64,000 bases of DNA from positions 1,054,001 to 1,118,000 of the forward strand of contig CAVQBR010000002.1 of the NCBI GenBank assembly GCA_963710865.1, in the 5' to 3' direction. The notes beneath the pieces are model-generated. The model was given only the letters and a program-made list of their open reading frames with translations. It was not told where the DNA came from and did not search any database. The stretch is from PRDV01 sp963710865 (GTDB taxonomy: Bacteria > Babelota > Babeliae > Babelales > Babelaceae). Shown piece by piece: positions 9,047 to 18,289 of this stretch. Each line of letters begins with the position of its first letter. Positions within the stretch are counted from its first letter, which is position 1. Position numbers and translations under genes: made by a program.

Positions 9047-9298
9047 ATGCCGCACAAGCCAGGTTTTACTTTGTTCGAATTGATGATAGTTATTGCAATT
9101 ATAGCGGCCCTTTCAGCGCTCTCAGTGCCAAGTCTTATGAGGTATGCTGCAAAGGCTAAGCGCGCAGAGGCCTATCTCTATCTAAGGACCCTAGCGCATG
9201 CTCAAAAGGCATATTTTGTTGAACAGGGGACCTATACAAAAAAAATTGGAGGAACTGATATAGGTGGTCAATTAACTTTAACGGTCGCGGTCAATTAA
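9047..9298 (+). pseudogene. Type IV pilin, 5' part, cut by IS21-family insertion
   Basis: Residues 1-73 are a classical type IV pilin start: a short leader, cleavage after Gly in PGFTLFELM with Glu at mature position 5, the hydrophobic N-helix, then AEAYLYLRTLAHAQKAYF. After DIG the frame runs straight into the left end of the insertion element at 9266, and the last ten codons to the stop at 9298 are element sequence. The missing C-terminal half is at 11830-12069. Joined, the halves give about 152 residues, normal for a pilin. Start 9047 has GGAG upstream; an upstream in-frame start would put charged residues before the leader. Confidence 0.85.
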
Positions 9299-9311
9299 GT
9301 TTAGCGCTTTT
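9266..9311. repeat. Left end of the IS21-family element
   Basis: Two direct copies of GGTCAATTAACTTTA-like sequence (9266 and 9289), then TTAGCGCTTTTA. It matches the right end in reverse orientation with a few substitutions. These are the likely transposase-binding repeats. Confidence 0.8.
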
Positions 9312-9418
9312 ATGAAGAATCAGAGTTCATCAATTGCTCCTGGTTATTTTAATATGTTTTCAGTCATAATACTATTAATTTCACTAAGTCTTTTTCTTTT
9401 AGCCTTAATCAGCGTAGC

Positions 9419-10171
9419 TTATGGCTTCACCTTACTTATCTTTGCTGCGCTTCTGAAGCTCGGTTCATTTATATTTATAATTGATGCATGATGTACAAGT
9501 CTGTCTATAGCAGCAACTGCCATTGTACTGTCGGGAAAGATCGTATCCCAAGTTCCAAAGGCTTGGTTCGATGTTATGAGAATGCTCTTCGACTCATATC
9601 GATCTCCAATTAGTTCAAACAAGACACTTGTTTCTGCTTCATTTTTCTTCACATAGCCAAAGTCATCAAGAATGATCAGATCAAACTTTTCTAGCTTTTC
9701 TAAAGCGTCCGAGAGCTTGTTTTCAAGGTACGCCAATTGCAGCTTTTGAACAAGAGCTGTAGTTCGAATAAAGAAGACACGTTTGCCAAGCTCAATAAGC
9801 CTTCTGCCAATTGCTGCTGCTAGATGAGTCTTGCCAGTTCCGCTTGGTCCAAAGAGCATGAGATTGCGAGCTTGGGTAACCCATTGAGTGTCTTCTGCAA
9901 AAGAGCTTATCTGAGCGCCAGTTATTGAGGTAAGATTTGCAAAGCTGAAGGTATCAAGAGTCTTGTTTAGTGGCATCTTCGCCTCGACTAGATGTCTTTC
10001 TATTCGCTTTGAATCTCGTGTTGCGAGCTCCATGTCGCAGAGCGTGCCTAAGTATTGAGGGTAACCCCAACGTTCTTTCACAGCTTGTTTTGAGACATCT
10101 TGCCAACAGGAGTTCATAGTGTTTAAGCGCAGTTTTTTTAGTAATAGTGGAACAGTTTCTTTGGTAATCAT
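9419..10171 (-). CDS. istB: IS21 IstB helper ATPase
   Basis: 250 residues, an AAA+ ATPase that binds target DNA and stimulates the IstA transposase. Walker A GPSGTGKT, Walker B LIILDDFGY, sensor SILITSN and the C-terminal DRLVHHA box are all present. The length is typical for IstB. It overlaps the istA stop by four bases (10168-10171), consistent with coupled translation. Confidence 0.95.
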   Translation of the reverse strand: MITKETVPLLLKKLRLNTMNSCWQDVSKQAVKERWGYPQYLGTLCDMELATRDSKRIERHLVEAKMPLNKTLDTFSFANLTSITGAQISSFAEDTQWVTQARNLMLFGPSGTGKTHLAAAIGRRLIELGKRVFFIRTTALVQKLQLAYLENKLSDALEKLEKFDLIILDDFGYVKKNEAETSVLFELIGDRYESKSILITSNQAFGTWDTIFPDSTMAVAAIDRLVHHASIININEPSFRSAAKISKVKP

Positions 10172-11697
10172 TCTTGTCCTTTAAAGCCAGGAATTAGCTC
10201 ATTGAATCGATTAATGTGAATTTCAGGAATAACGATATCAGGTACTTTTGTTGCTTGAGATTTGAACATGCTTTGCAGGCTGCTCAGTTTAAGTTCTGTC
10301 CCATGTTTTATGCGATCAAGAATCTCAATCGAAAGCTCCTCTTGGCAATTTTGAATATAGGCTAGATGCAGTATCCCAACGATGAATCGCGCAGCTTCTC
10401 GCAGATTCATCGTACTTTTAATATGCTCCCAAATCTTCTTATAGCTCTCTGTAGGCAAAAGATAGTCGCGATATGCGTATCCAGGGAATGCTCCTGGTTT
10501 TTTTGCTAGCCACTCAATAACATGTCTATAATCTATATTGTGAGCCCGCTTCCCTTTTTGAGGAATAGGCATACGCGTCAGAGTAATAACATGTGTAGCG
10601 CCAAGGTAGCATTCAAGCTTATCATCATACAGCTTGATATGGAGCACCTTACCAATCAGCTTGTTAGGAACAGAATAAATCACTCTCCTAACAACAATCA
10701 CACTTGACGATGCTACTACCGCAGTGACATCATCATACTCAATTGCTCGACCTTCAGGCAAAGGTCTCAAATGAGCTCGTTCAATAGCAATTTTGCTTGC
10801 ATTCTTAAGATTGAGCTTTGCTGCCACACCTTTAACAAATGCCCGGTACTGCTCATATGAATCAAAGTTAATACTATCTCTTTTTATGAGCTCACTCTTT
10901 AACCGGTCTTTAAAGTGTCTATGAGATGACTCAATAGCTCCATTTTCATGACCTTTTCCTACATTATTACGTGTTGGCCTTACGCTATAATGGGCATAAA
11001 GTGCATTCATTCTTAGTGTAAGATCCTCTTGTGCACCATCCACCCGATTTTTAAACACCAATGAAAGATTGTCAGTCCTATGCTCTTCCGGAACTCCCCC
11101 AAGATCATGCCAGGCATCCTGAAGCCCTTTAGACATAACCACAAACCGTTCTCCTGTACCCCTAGAAACATCTACAAAGCGATACCCAGAAAACTGCAAT
11201 CTATAATGAAAGATCTTATGTTCAAAAGGTTCACCAGCTATAGTCACTTTCATTTTTCGATCTTTAAACTTAATCAAGGTGAAATCAGATATTCCAGATT
11301 TGCCTGGCTGAGGTTTGGTTTGAGGAAACATTATCTCTTTGCCTTTTCCTTCGAGTAGTTTGTACTTTGCAATCCTTCGCCGGAATGTACGCATCTGTAC
11401 CTCATTAAATTCGCCCGGATATTCCTCCTGCAGCATCTCAAAAATATGTGAGGCTATGGTGATTCCTCTTTCAAGAAGAGGTATCACAAAAGATTGCATA
11501 ACCGTTTCAAATCTATCTTCTCGCGTCGGCTTTCCTTCACGTTGCTTTCTCTTTTTGTTTCTCCTTGCATGTGCAATATTACGACCACTGCTTTCCGCGA
11601 TCCCAGCTTTCAGTGCTGCCATTCTTTTAGGCATACCGTTTTCAATATTTTCCATATAGTCATTTACCTGTTTGTCAGTTATTCTTTTTCCTGGCAT
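10168..11697 (-). CDS. istA: IS21 IstA transposase
   Basis: 509 residues, the DDE transposase of the element. It has an N-terminal DNA-binding region with a basic RRNKKRKQR segment, then an integrase-type catalytic core. Likely acidic residues lie in SDFTLIKF, in EEHRTDN and in NGAIESSHRHF. The C-terminal part resembles the Mu/IstA beta-barrel. The ATG at 11697 is preceded by a purine-rich GGGAAACTC. The gene is complete with no frameshift. Confidence 0.93.
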   Translation of the reverse strand: MPGKRITDKQVNDYMENIENGMPKRMAALKAGIAESSGRNIAHARRNKKRKQREGKPTREDRFETVMQSFVIPLLERGITIASHIFEMLQEEYPGEFNEVQMRTFRRRIAKYKLLEGKGKEIMFPQTKPQPGKSGISDFTLIKFKDRKMKVTIAGEPFEHKIFHYRLQFSGYRFVDVSRGTGERFVVMSKGLQDAWHDLGGVPEEHRTDNLSLVFKNRVDGAQEDLTLRMNALYAHYSVRPTRNNVGKGHENGAIESSHRHFKDRLKSELIKRDSINFDSYEQYRAFVKGVAAKLNLKNASKIAIERAHLRPLPEGRAIEYDDVTAVVASSSVIVVRRVIYSVPNKLIGKVLHIKLYDDKLECYLGATHVITLTRMPIPQKGKRAHNIDYRHVIEWLAKKPGAFPGYAYRDYLLPTESYKKIWEHIKSTMNLREAARFIVGILHLAYIQNCQEELSIEILDRIKHGTELKLSSLQSMFKSQATKVPDIVIPEIHINRFNELIPGFKGQE

Positions 11698-11769
11698 GAG
11701 TTTCCCTTGGATTTTGTAGTTGAGTTACAAACTTCGTTGGCTTGCTCATGCCATCATACTTTTTAATTT

Positions 11770-11815
11770 AAAAGCGCTAAAGATAATTGACCATCACCGT
11801 TAAAGATAATTGACC
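11770..11815. repeat. Right end of the IS21-family element
   Basis: Inverted counterpart of 9266-9311: TAAAAGCGCTAAAGATAATT, then GACC, a short spacer and a second TTAAAGATAATTGACC ending at 11815. The pilin reading frame resumes about 15 bases further on. Confidence 0.8.
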
Positions 11816-11829
11816 GTTTATAAACTGAA

Positions 11830-12069
11830 GGTCTGAGGTGGAAACCTGAGGGGCCGCATCTTTATAGCTATGGATTTCCGTCAGGAGCAGCAGGAGAGAC
11901 CCATTTTATAGGGCAGTTAAAGGCGCCAGCTTCTCTTTTGTCAGGAGCCACGATATCTCGTGAGGGCTTTACAATGTATGCGGCTGCCTATATTTATCAG
12001 GATATCCCAGATATTCTTTCAATCGACCAGAATAATGAGATCAAGTTGGTCAGTGATGCACTCAGTTAA
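11830..12069 (+). pseudogene. Type IV pilin, 3' part, beyond the insertion
   Basis: An open frame of 79 codons to TAA 12067-12069 reads LRWKPEGPHLYSYGF and later GFTMYAAAYI and SIDQNNEIK. This is the usual end of a type IV pilin: aromatic beta-strands, then a 'FT..A......D...IDQ' tail. It has no start of its own and continues the pilin cut at 9265. The stop overlaps the convergent prepilin peptidase by three bases, so pilin and peptidase were neighbours before the insertion. Confidence 0.8.
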
Positions 12070-12809
12070 AATAAGATCTGTTCAAGCGAGTTCTGGGTAA
12101 ATACGTAGATAATCGCCCCCGTCGAAAGCCAGGGACCGAAGGGAAATTTTACCTGTAGTTTTTTGGTTTTGAGTATGATGAGGATGCCAGCGAGAGTGCC
12201 CAGAAAGGCTCCTAAGAAAAGGCTTACCCAAGCACCACTTATGCCGGTAAAAGCACCAATCATAGCAAGGAGATCCAGGTCTCCTTCCCCTAGGCCCTGT
12301 ACCTTGCGAAATCGATAAAAGAGATAGGCAATAAGCCAAATGATTCCATAGCCACCGATTGTCCCAAGAATACTTGCTGTTAGGGTGAGTGGTAAGTGAT
12401 GTGTGAGGCATAGCAGAAATGCGACGGGAACCATGCACCAGGTCATGTAGCGCGAGATCAACATCCGTTCAAAGTCTGTTCGAATGGTGACGATGAGTGC
12501 AGAAAAGAAGATGCCATAACCTAGCTGGTACTGAGAGTCGATCAGCGTGGCAACCAGGATAGTCACGACGCCTGTCAATAGTTCTATAAATGGATAGAGA
12601 ATAGAGATAGATTTTTTGCACTTTCGACAGCGTCCCTTTAATAGAATCCATGAAAGGAGTGGAACGAGGTCATACCACGAAAGGGTAGTTTTACAGTGGG
12701 GACAGGCAGAGCGGCCTAGAAGGCTTTTCTTGCGGATAAGTCTGTGTCCAACAACATTGAGGAATGAACCCCAGCAGATACCAAGGATAAAAAGGAGAAG
12801 GATCGAAAT
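12066..12809 (-). CDS. pilD: Type IV prepilin peptidase (A24), probable AUU start
   Basis: 247 residues when read from ATT at 12809. The frame holds the whole PilD plan: first helix, GSFLNVVGHRL, a zinc-type CPHC...CRKC pair (12600-12720), then GLGEGDLDLL with the catalytic Asp and FPFGPWL near the end. It cleaves pilin leaders in the inner membrane. No ATG, GTG or TTG occurs before the CPHC domain in this frame. GAGG lies 7 nt before the ATT and overlaps the rbfA stop, so a rare AUU start with coupling is the simplest reading. A start at the later TTG would lose the Cys domain. Third gene after rpsU and rbfA. Confidence 0.8.
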   Translation of the reverse strand: MSILLLFILGICWGSFLNVVGHRLIRKKSLLGRSACPHCKTTLSWYDLVPLLSWILLKGRCRKCKKSISILYPFIELLTGVVTILVATLIDSQYQLGYGIFFSALIVTIRTDFERMLISRYMTWCMVPVAFLLCLTHHLPLTLTASILGTIGGYGIIWLIAYLFYRFRKVQGLGEGDLDLLAMIGAFTGISGAWVSLFLGAFLGTLAGILIILKTKKLQVKFPFGPWLSTGAIIYVFTQNSLEQILF

Positions 12810-12811
12810 CG

Positions 12812-13174
12812 TTAGTCCTCGGTTTTTACTTGTTCGATAAGTTGTTCTATGCGCTGTTGTTTTTCAAATTGGGCATCGAAGGCAAAGACAAGCTGTGGGG
12901 TATACCGGGCTTGAAGGCCGCTGGCGAGTGCTTTTCTCAGGGAAGGCTTATAGTCGAGCAGTATGTGCTGAACTTTTCTGAAATTCTCTTCGCCCTGAGG
13001 GCTATAAAAGTAGATAGTGCAGGTTCCTTTATCGGGCGAGAGCTTTACTCGAGTGATCGAAAAATTGCGTAAAGCGGGATCATCAAGGGATGCTTGCAAA
13101 AAAAGCTGTGAAATTTCACGAAACAAGACCGATTCTTTTTGCGCTCGTTTAACGTTCGATACAGAAGAGATCAT
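12812..13174 (-). CDS. rbfA: Ribosome-binding factor A
   Basis: 120 residues. RbfA matures the 30S subunit by acting on 16S rRNA. FSITRVKLSPD, the LRKALASGLQARYTPQLVF block and the C-terminal IEQLIEQV helix match the family. The start at 13174 was chosen because a longer frame from 13264 would overlap rpsU by 89 bases; TAA-T-ATG links the two genes. No clear Shine-Dalgarno is present, so coupling to rpsU is likely. Confidence 0.88.
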   Translation of the reverse strand: MISSVSNVKRAQKESVLFREISQLFLQASLDDPALRNFSITRVKLSPDKGTCTIYFYSPQGEENFRKVQHILLDYKPSLRKALASGLQARYTPQLVFAFDAQFEKQQRIEQLIEQVKTED

Positions 13175-13175
13175 A

Positions 13176-13385
13176 TTAAGGAGTTCGGTTTGACGCCATG
13201 CGTATCCAGTTTTGCTTGATGGCGCGTAGAAGTTTTTTGCGACGTTTTTGGGTAGGTGGCTCAAAATACACTATACGCTTCATATCACGTACTACACCTT
13301 CGCGTTCAATTTTTTTCTTTAACTGCTTCAATGCCCTTTCCACATTATCATGGACATTAATTGATATATTAGCTTTTTTACTCAT
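13176..13385 (-). CDS. rpsU: 30S ribosomal protein bS21
   Basis: 69 residues, small-subunit protein bS21. The pattern of ISINV, ALKQLKKKIEREGVVRDMKR, FEPPTQKRRKK and a basic end fits the family. The start at 13385 (MSKKAN) has AGGA upstream; an extra eight-residue extension to 13409 is less likely. It heads the rpsU-rbfA-pilD operon. Confidence 0.9.
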   Translation of the reverse strand: MSKKANISINVHDNVERALKQLKKKIEREGVVRDMKRIVYFEPPTQKRRKKLLRAIKQNWIRMASNRTP

Positions 13386-13933
13386 GTTGAGTCCTGTATC
13401 CTTTCTCATAAATATGGGGTATGCGTTATGTTCTTAGTATAGCGAATAAATTCTCATTGTCCATAGTTATGAGGATTGGAAAAAGGAGGAGATCTTAAAA
13501 AGCCATGAGATCGCCAGTTTTGTTATGAATGATCTGATAAATGCTATCTCATATACATGTATAGTCTGTTGCCTCATTCTAAAGCCCGATTTGAAGTGTT
13601 TTGGCAAGTTCCTGAAAAACCTGGTCAAGTAGGATGTCAGGCGATGAGCTGTTTGCTTGCAAGGATTTGCTGATCACTTAACTGTAAGAAGGCATGAAGC
13701 TTTTAGGCAAACTTTATTCAAAAAAAAAGTTTTATATATTCATGATATTCATGATTCTACTTGCGCTCACACCTTTCACCAAATTATAGAATCTACTGTG
13801 TTGAGAAAAATAGACTATCATTCCAACAACTTAAGGAAGCCTATCTAACACCAAAATTGTCTTATTACCTGCGACGAGGACGTAGATTCTTAGTACGTGC
13901 TGCTTGAGGGATTGGTTATACCAGCTAGTTAAC
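13386..13933. other. Gene-free stretch with a possible gene remnant
   Basis: The rpsU promoter should be near 13386-13450. On the plus strand a frame from 13755 to TGA 13905-13907 has protein-like composition (QQLKEAYLTPKLSYYLRRGR) but no start codon, and overlapping frames are broken. It looks like the tail of a decayed gene. Nothing else is recognisable. Confidence 0.35.
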
Positions 13934-15247
13934 TCAATAGCCAGGCATATGCTGCGAGATCCTTGCTGCTTGGTGGCCAAGAGTCTGTGTTGCATTGATT
14001 CTTGATTTTAAGAACCATTTCACCAGAATAAAAGCCACATTACAAATAACTGCTGATGATGCCAATGCTTGGGAGAACACCTTGGAATCACCAGATGAGC
14101 TGCCTGCATCTATTATGGCACAGAAAGCAAGAAGAGATGATATTGCTACTATTACATCAAAAGGCCAGAATGAGAGCTGCGTTCTAGGATGGATTGTTTT
14201 CTGTAAGGCTCTATTTCCTTCCTCTACACGGCAATCTCTCTTTCGAAATTCATTCCACTGTGCAAGCAACTCTTTTATTTGAGGAGAAATGTCTTCTTGC
14301 TGACATTCTAATGCTGCGCTTAAGGGTGCTGTGCTGTGAATTTCCCTAGAAGATTGATAGCTCTCAGCGATCGACGATAGAGAAATATGAGGGTTTGCTC
14401 CCAAAAATAGTGCAAATCGAGCTAATTCGAGATCAGCTGTTACGAAACCCAAGAAAAGCAGTAGATTGATATCTGTAGGAATAAAATTAGTAGTGGCTTT
14501 GCTTAGCAGTAGATCCATAATCGCATGTCTAATTTCTGCAGGCGTTTTGGTAGCATGAGTGTGCATATTCCTCTCATTGGCGAGTCGTGCTTTATCAAGC
14601 TCTAAAATCCATTTGGAAATCGCCCTTAATTGTGGTGTTCCTTCAGATAAGAAAATCGGTTCTTTTGCATCGAGCAAATCCATTATTTCTCGATACTGAC
14701 AAGGAGCATTTCGGCGTAATAGCATAGAGGCTTTGATGTCCTCCATTTGAAGGGCGTTAGCGGTGCAAAGCACAGACGCCAAACCATTGCTACCGTCATT
14801 TGTTTCAAATCCTGGCAAGCTCTTGCATGTAATCATGTCGGTTGCTGGTTTATCACTAGTTGCCCGCCACTCGCGAATTAAGGCTGCGAGCCCATCATAG
14901 TGATAGTGAATGGCTAATTCTTCTGCTGTGAGTTTGACCGGGGTTTGCAAGCTTCTGTCGGCACCGTGTTCTAGTAATACTTTTATTACCAAAGGATCCA
15001 TGCCCTCGGTCACAGCCATCATGAGAGGGGTAAGTGACAGGGGACCTCTATCTCGAGCATCAATTTGCGCTCCTTTTGCGAGTGCATCAATAATTTGTCT
15101 AGCTGTTTCATCTGGCATCACGTTCTTCGTTGAAAGCGCTGCAAATACTGCTTCATTGAGTTGGCATTGGCTCAAAACACGCGTTTTTTGCATTGCATGT
15201 AGTGAGAATGACAAAAGGAAAAAGACAAGCAAATTGAATCTATTCAT
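13934..15247 (-). CDS. Secreted ankyrin-repeat protein with C-terminal membrane segments
   Basis: 437 residues. The signal peptide is MNRFNLLVFFLLSFSLHA, followed by about two ankyrin repeats (GAQIDARD...TPLMMAVTEG...VIKVLLEHGAD, residues ~75-140) and a long helical region. Near the C-terminus are two hydrophobic stretches (VIVAISSLLAFCAII and ALASSAVICNVAFILV). The start at 15247 places the signal peptide first; upstream in-frame codons to 15298 would bury it. Likely an exported, membrane-associated protein of the host-interaction class common here. Partner unknown. Confidence 0.75.
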   Translation of the reverse strand: MNRFNLLVFFLLSFSLHAMQKTRVLSQCQLNEAVFAALSTKNVMPDETARQIIDALAKGAQIDARDRGPLSLTPLMMAVTEGMDPLVIKVLLEHGADRSLQTPVKLTAEELAIHYHYDGLAALIREWRATSDKPATDMITCKSLPGFETNDGSNGLASVLCTANALQMEDIKASMLLRRNAPCQYREIMDLLDAKEPIFLSEGTPQLRAISKWILELDKARLANERNMHTHATKTPAEIRHAIMDLLLSKATTNFIPTDINLLLFLGFVTADLELARFALFLGANPHISLSSIAESYQSSREIHSTAPLSAALECQQEDISPQIKELLAQWNEFRKRDCRVEEGNRALQKTIHPRTQLSFWPFDVIVAISSLLAFCAIIDAGSSSGDSKVFSQALASSAVICNVAFILVKWFLKSRINATQTLGHQAARISQHMPGY

Positions 15248-15339
15248 GAAAAGCTCTCTTGGTTTGGGAGCAGAAAAACTCTGCCCGATTGGTAACAAAT
15301 TAATCCCAGGCTTTGGTAATTATACTCTTCATTTTTAAG

Positions 15340-16380
15340 GCAGTCAAAAAGAAGAGCTGCATATTTGCGGCAACCTTATCAAAAATTAGCTGAAAATCAT
15401 TTCTATGACGACGCCCTGCCAATCGCCGAATACTTACGCGAGGGAACAGAGGTTTTGCATTATTTTAAAAAGTTTAGACCAAAATGTCGTTTGCAGGAGT
15501 AGTTCCTTTGCCAATAGTGCATTGGACTTCGCCAAAGGCCATATCCAAGATCTAGTGAACCGCCGTTTTCTATGCCCCAGTGGCTTCTAACCATTTGAAG
15601 CTTTTTTTCAGCAAAGTGCTCATCGCTTGTTATATAAAATTTTGTCTTGTGGTTTCCTTTTAGCTCTCGCGTAGATTCAATGCGCACAATGGCTCTAAAG
15701 CCTCTTTCCTATGCAAATTACTTGCAATGATGCGGGTTCTTTTTTCGATTCACCATGGCTTTTTTCTAAGGGAGGAGAAGGTGTGTGCGGAACATTCTTA
15801 AACCTGTTGAATTTTTCCAAGATAAACAAAGTAAGGGCTTCCTCATACAAATCAGCTTGATTCCTTTTTAAAGCGAAGACATAATCGCAATTTTGTTCTT
15901 GAATTTTCGCAGCTTTGAATGCCCATAGCATCCATTGCTACAGTGGTACCTCGTAGTTTCAGACTTTAAAGGTGAGATATGGCACTTTCTGTTGGTATAA
16001 AACTAGTCGTAATTCGGTGGGATATGTACTTGCCATGTGAAGAGGCTATGAATCGTTACCACCACCTCGAAAGGGCTTCTCATCATTAGCAAGAACCATT
16101 CCGCTAAGCACTTTCGGTCGCACAATATGACTAATTCAACTTTGAAAGCATTCACCGAACTTCTCTGGATCAACAGCTCTGTAAAGCGTCGCAAGGTGTT
16201 ATCGCTAGGGGTGCCATTTTTGTAGCCCAACCACTTTCTGAAAAGGTAAGATGAGCTTTCTCATAATCTTCAATATGCGAGCCAACCGTTACATCCACTC
16301 ACTATTGCGCATCACGATAGAAATATTGGCTCTGACCATGTGGTTGAGATCGACTTAGCAGTGGATCTGAAATCATGAAG
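15340..16380 (-). pseudogene. Decayed ISAs1-family transposase
   Basis: Minus-strand fragments in shifting frames match an ISAs1 DDE transposase in order. They are GTPSDNTLRRF (16160-16230), DYVFALKRNQADLYEEAL (15830-15900), then RIESTRELKG...VRSHWGIENGGSLD (15530-15690) and a remnant tail near 15350-15480. Several frameshifts and stops separate them. Terminal repeats were not identified. Confidence 0.8.
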
Positions 16381-16490
16381 AAAATTGTTTTTGGTTCTTC
16401 CATTATTCTCCGTTAATACTTTGAGGAATCGTTATCTTTTTTTTTAAAATTTATGTAGTTGAGGTCGCTCTGATTTACCCCTTGCGGAAT

Positions 16491-16519
16491 TTGCTTAGGC
16501 CTTCAAAATCCTGTACACT
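16491..16519 (+). promoter_or_regulatory. Possible promoter of the AAA/PD-(D/E)XK gene
   Basis: TTGCTT (16491-16496) and TACACT (16514-16519) with a 17-bp spacer, 34 bp upstream of the ATG at 16553. The match is moderate. Confidence 0.35.
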
Positions 16520-16552
16520 TACTATGTTCACTTACAGGAGTTTCATAAAACT

Positions 16553-18142
16553 ATGTCAAAGAAAATTCCCGTCGACGTCAGTTCGTTTAGAACATTGCGA
16601 ACCGAAAACTACATCTACGTTGATAAAACTGAATATATATATGATCTGATTACTGGTGGCAGACTTTATTTTCTTTCTAGACCTCGCCGTTTTGGAAAGT
16701 CTTTACTTGTTTCAACTTTATTGGAGCTCTTTAAGGGCGACCGGGAACTTTTTAAAGAGCTTTGGATTGATACGAGTGCAACTTATACATGGTCAGAACA
16801 TCCAGTAATTCATCTCGACTTCTCTGCGATGCCAATTGAAAACAGGGCTGAACTTGAAAAGCGCTTAACCTGGGAGATGGAAAAGGTAGCAAAAAACCAT
16901 GGTTTTTCAGTCCTCGAAGCACCCGACTTAGGATCAAAATTGGAAGCATTACTCTCAACGCTCGCCAAGAAAAATAAAGTTGTTCTTCTTATTGATGAAT
17001 ATGATTATCCGATTATTAATAATATTGAAAACAAAGAAATTGCTTTAGAAATTGTCAAAATATTACGCTCGTTTTATAGCACTATAAAAGCATTGGACGA
17101 GCACATTCAATTTTTATTCATTACGGGCGTTACGAAATTTGCTAAGACGTCTATTTTTTCTGGGATGAACAATCTGAACGATATTTCCCTTGATAATCGA
17201 GCTGCATGCCTCCTCGGCTATACCCAGGAAGAAATTTACGAATATTTTACCGATGAGTTACAAAGCCTTTCCCAGAGCGAGGAACAGTCGCTCGATACAA
17301 CTATAGAGCAGCTCAAAGAATGGTATGATGGATACAGATTCTCACAAATGCCTGTGTATGTATATAATCCTCTCTCAGTTCTCTATTGCTTGCATAAGCA
17401 AATGTTTGCAAACTACTGGATTGAAACTGGCGCCCCTGCATTCCTCATTTCGCTTCTCAAAAAACATTATGATAAATTAGAAGATTTTAAAGACGTCGAA
17501 TTAATGTCCATCTCATTCGGTGCCTTTGAAATAGGCGAGGAACCCCTTATTCCAATTTTGTTCCAAGCTGGCTATCTAACTATAGGCCACCATCGCCGCG
17601 TTAAAGAAAATAACAAAAATATTGATCTCTACACTCTACGCTATCCCAATCTTGAGGTTGCAGAAGCGTTCAAGAAATTTATGCTCGCGGCTCTTGCTCG
17701 TACTTCATACCAAGAGATTAACACACTTATCTCAAAGTTTATCAGCGCCCTGAAAAGGCATGATATGCCAGCATTTTGTTCCACCTTATCAACCGTATTT
17801 GCGAATATACCTCACCAATTGCATATTCCGCAAGAGAAATATTATCATTCGCTCTTTCAGCAAATTTGCACTCTCTTACAGATCGAAGCTGAATCTGAGG
17901 TGTCAACCGACAAGGGACGAATCGATATGGTTCTACAGACCAAAACTCACGTCTTCATTTTTGAACTGAAATTTAATGAAAGCGCTGAAGCGGCCTTGCA
18001 CCAAATAGAAGAGCGTAAGTATTACGAAAGGTATTTCTTGACGCACAAGAAAATAATTCTTGTTGGTCTAGCAATTCAGCGATCAAATCAGCATCTTTCG
18101 ATAGATTGTCAGACAAAAGAGTTGCCACAGCTGACTTCATAA
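16553..18142 (+). CDS. AAA-ATPase-like / PD-(D/E)XK nuclease-fold protein
   Basis: 529 residues of the DUF1703-type family: an N-terminal AAA-ATPase-like domain and a C-terminal PD-(D/E)XK domain. Seen: VDKTEYIYDLI, the Walker-A-like LSRPRRFGKS (41-50), VVLLIDEYDYPI, the TGVTKFAKTSIFSGMNNL block, and at the end GRIDMVLQ...FIFELKF (D near 457, E and K near 470) followed by QIEERKY. All core motifs are intact. Such proteins are expanded in host-associated bacteria; their role is unknown. The gene is flanked by two dead insertion sequences. Two further AAA/PD-(D/E)XK genes lie at 34349 (broken) and 60179 (a different subfamily). Confidence 0.88.
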   Translation: MSKKIPVDVSSFRTLRTENYIYVDKTEYIYDLITGGRLYFLSRPRRFGKSLLVSTLLELFKGDRELFKELWIDTSATYTWSEHPVIHLDFSAMPIENRAELEKRLTWEMEKVAKNHGFSVLEAPDLGSKLEALLSTLAKKNKVVLLIDEYDYPIINNIENKEIALEIVKILRSFYSTIKALDEHIQFLFITGVTKFAKTSIFSGMNNLNDISLDNRAACLLGYTQEEIYEYFTDELQSLSQSEEQSLDTTIEQLKEWYDGYRFSQMPVYVYNPLSVLYCLHKQMFANYWIETGAPAFLISLLKKHYDKLEDFKDVELMSISFGAFEIGEEPLIPILFQAGYLTIGHHRRVKENNKNIDLYTLRYPNLEVAEAFKKFMLAALARTSYQEINTLISKFISALKRHDMPAFCSTLSTVFANIPHQLHIPQEKYYHSLFQQICTLLQIEAESEVSTDKGRIDMVLQTKTHVFIFELKFNESAEAALHQIEERKYYERYFLTHKKIILVGLAIQRSNQHLSIDCQTKELPQLTS

Positions 18143-18289
18143 GTCGCTTCAGCAGCGTAAGTTCTCGCGGAATAATCGTATTTTTGCTTCGGACAAACGC
18201 TCAGCTATCAGAATAGAAGATTGATGAAAAACTATGCGAGGCAGTTTTCTCGCGGTAAATGGCGCGCCGTAATAAGGAAGTTTTCTTTG

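Larger units (their letters stand above)
9266..11815 (-). mobile_element. IS21-family insertion element (istA-istB)
   Basis: About 2.55 kb bounded by inverted ends that each contain two copies of a 15-bp motif (GGTCAATTA.CTTTA). The left end is 9266-9311 and the right end 11770-11815. It carries istA and istB overlapping by four bases, as usual for IS21. Both genes are intact, so the element may be active. No exact target duplication could be fixed; both flanks carry AACTGA...AGGT. Confidence 0.88.

Noticed and set aside
9263..11832. Exact target-site duplication of the IS21 element
   Set aside because: The flanks share AACTGA...AGGT and GGT at the junctions but no clean 4-8 bp duplication could be fixed, so none is claimed.
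13657..13848. 63-codon plus-strand frame in the rpsU upstream gap
   Set aside because: Overlaps other broken frames in the same gap and has no ribosome site; at best a gene relic.
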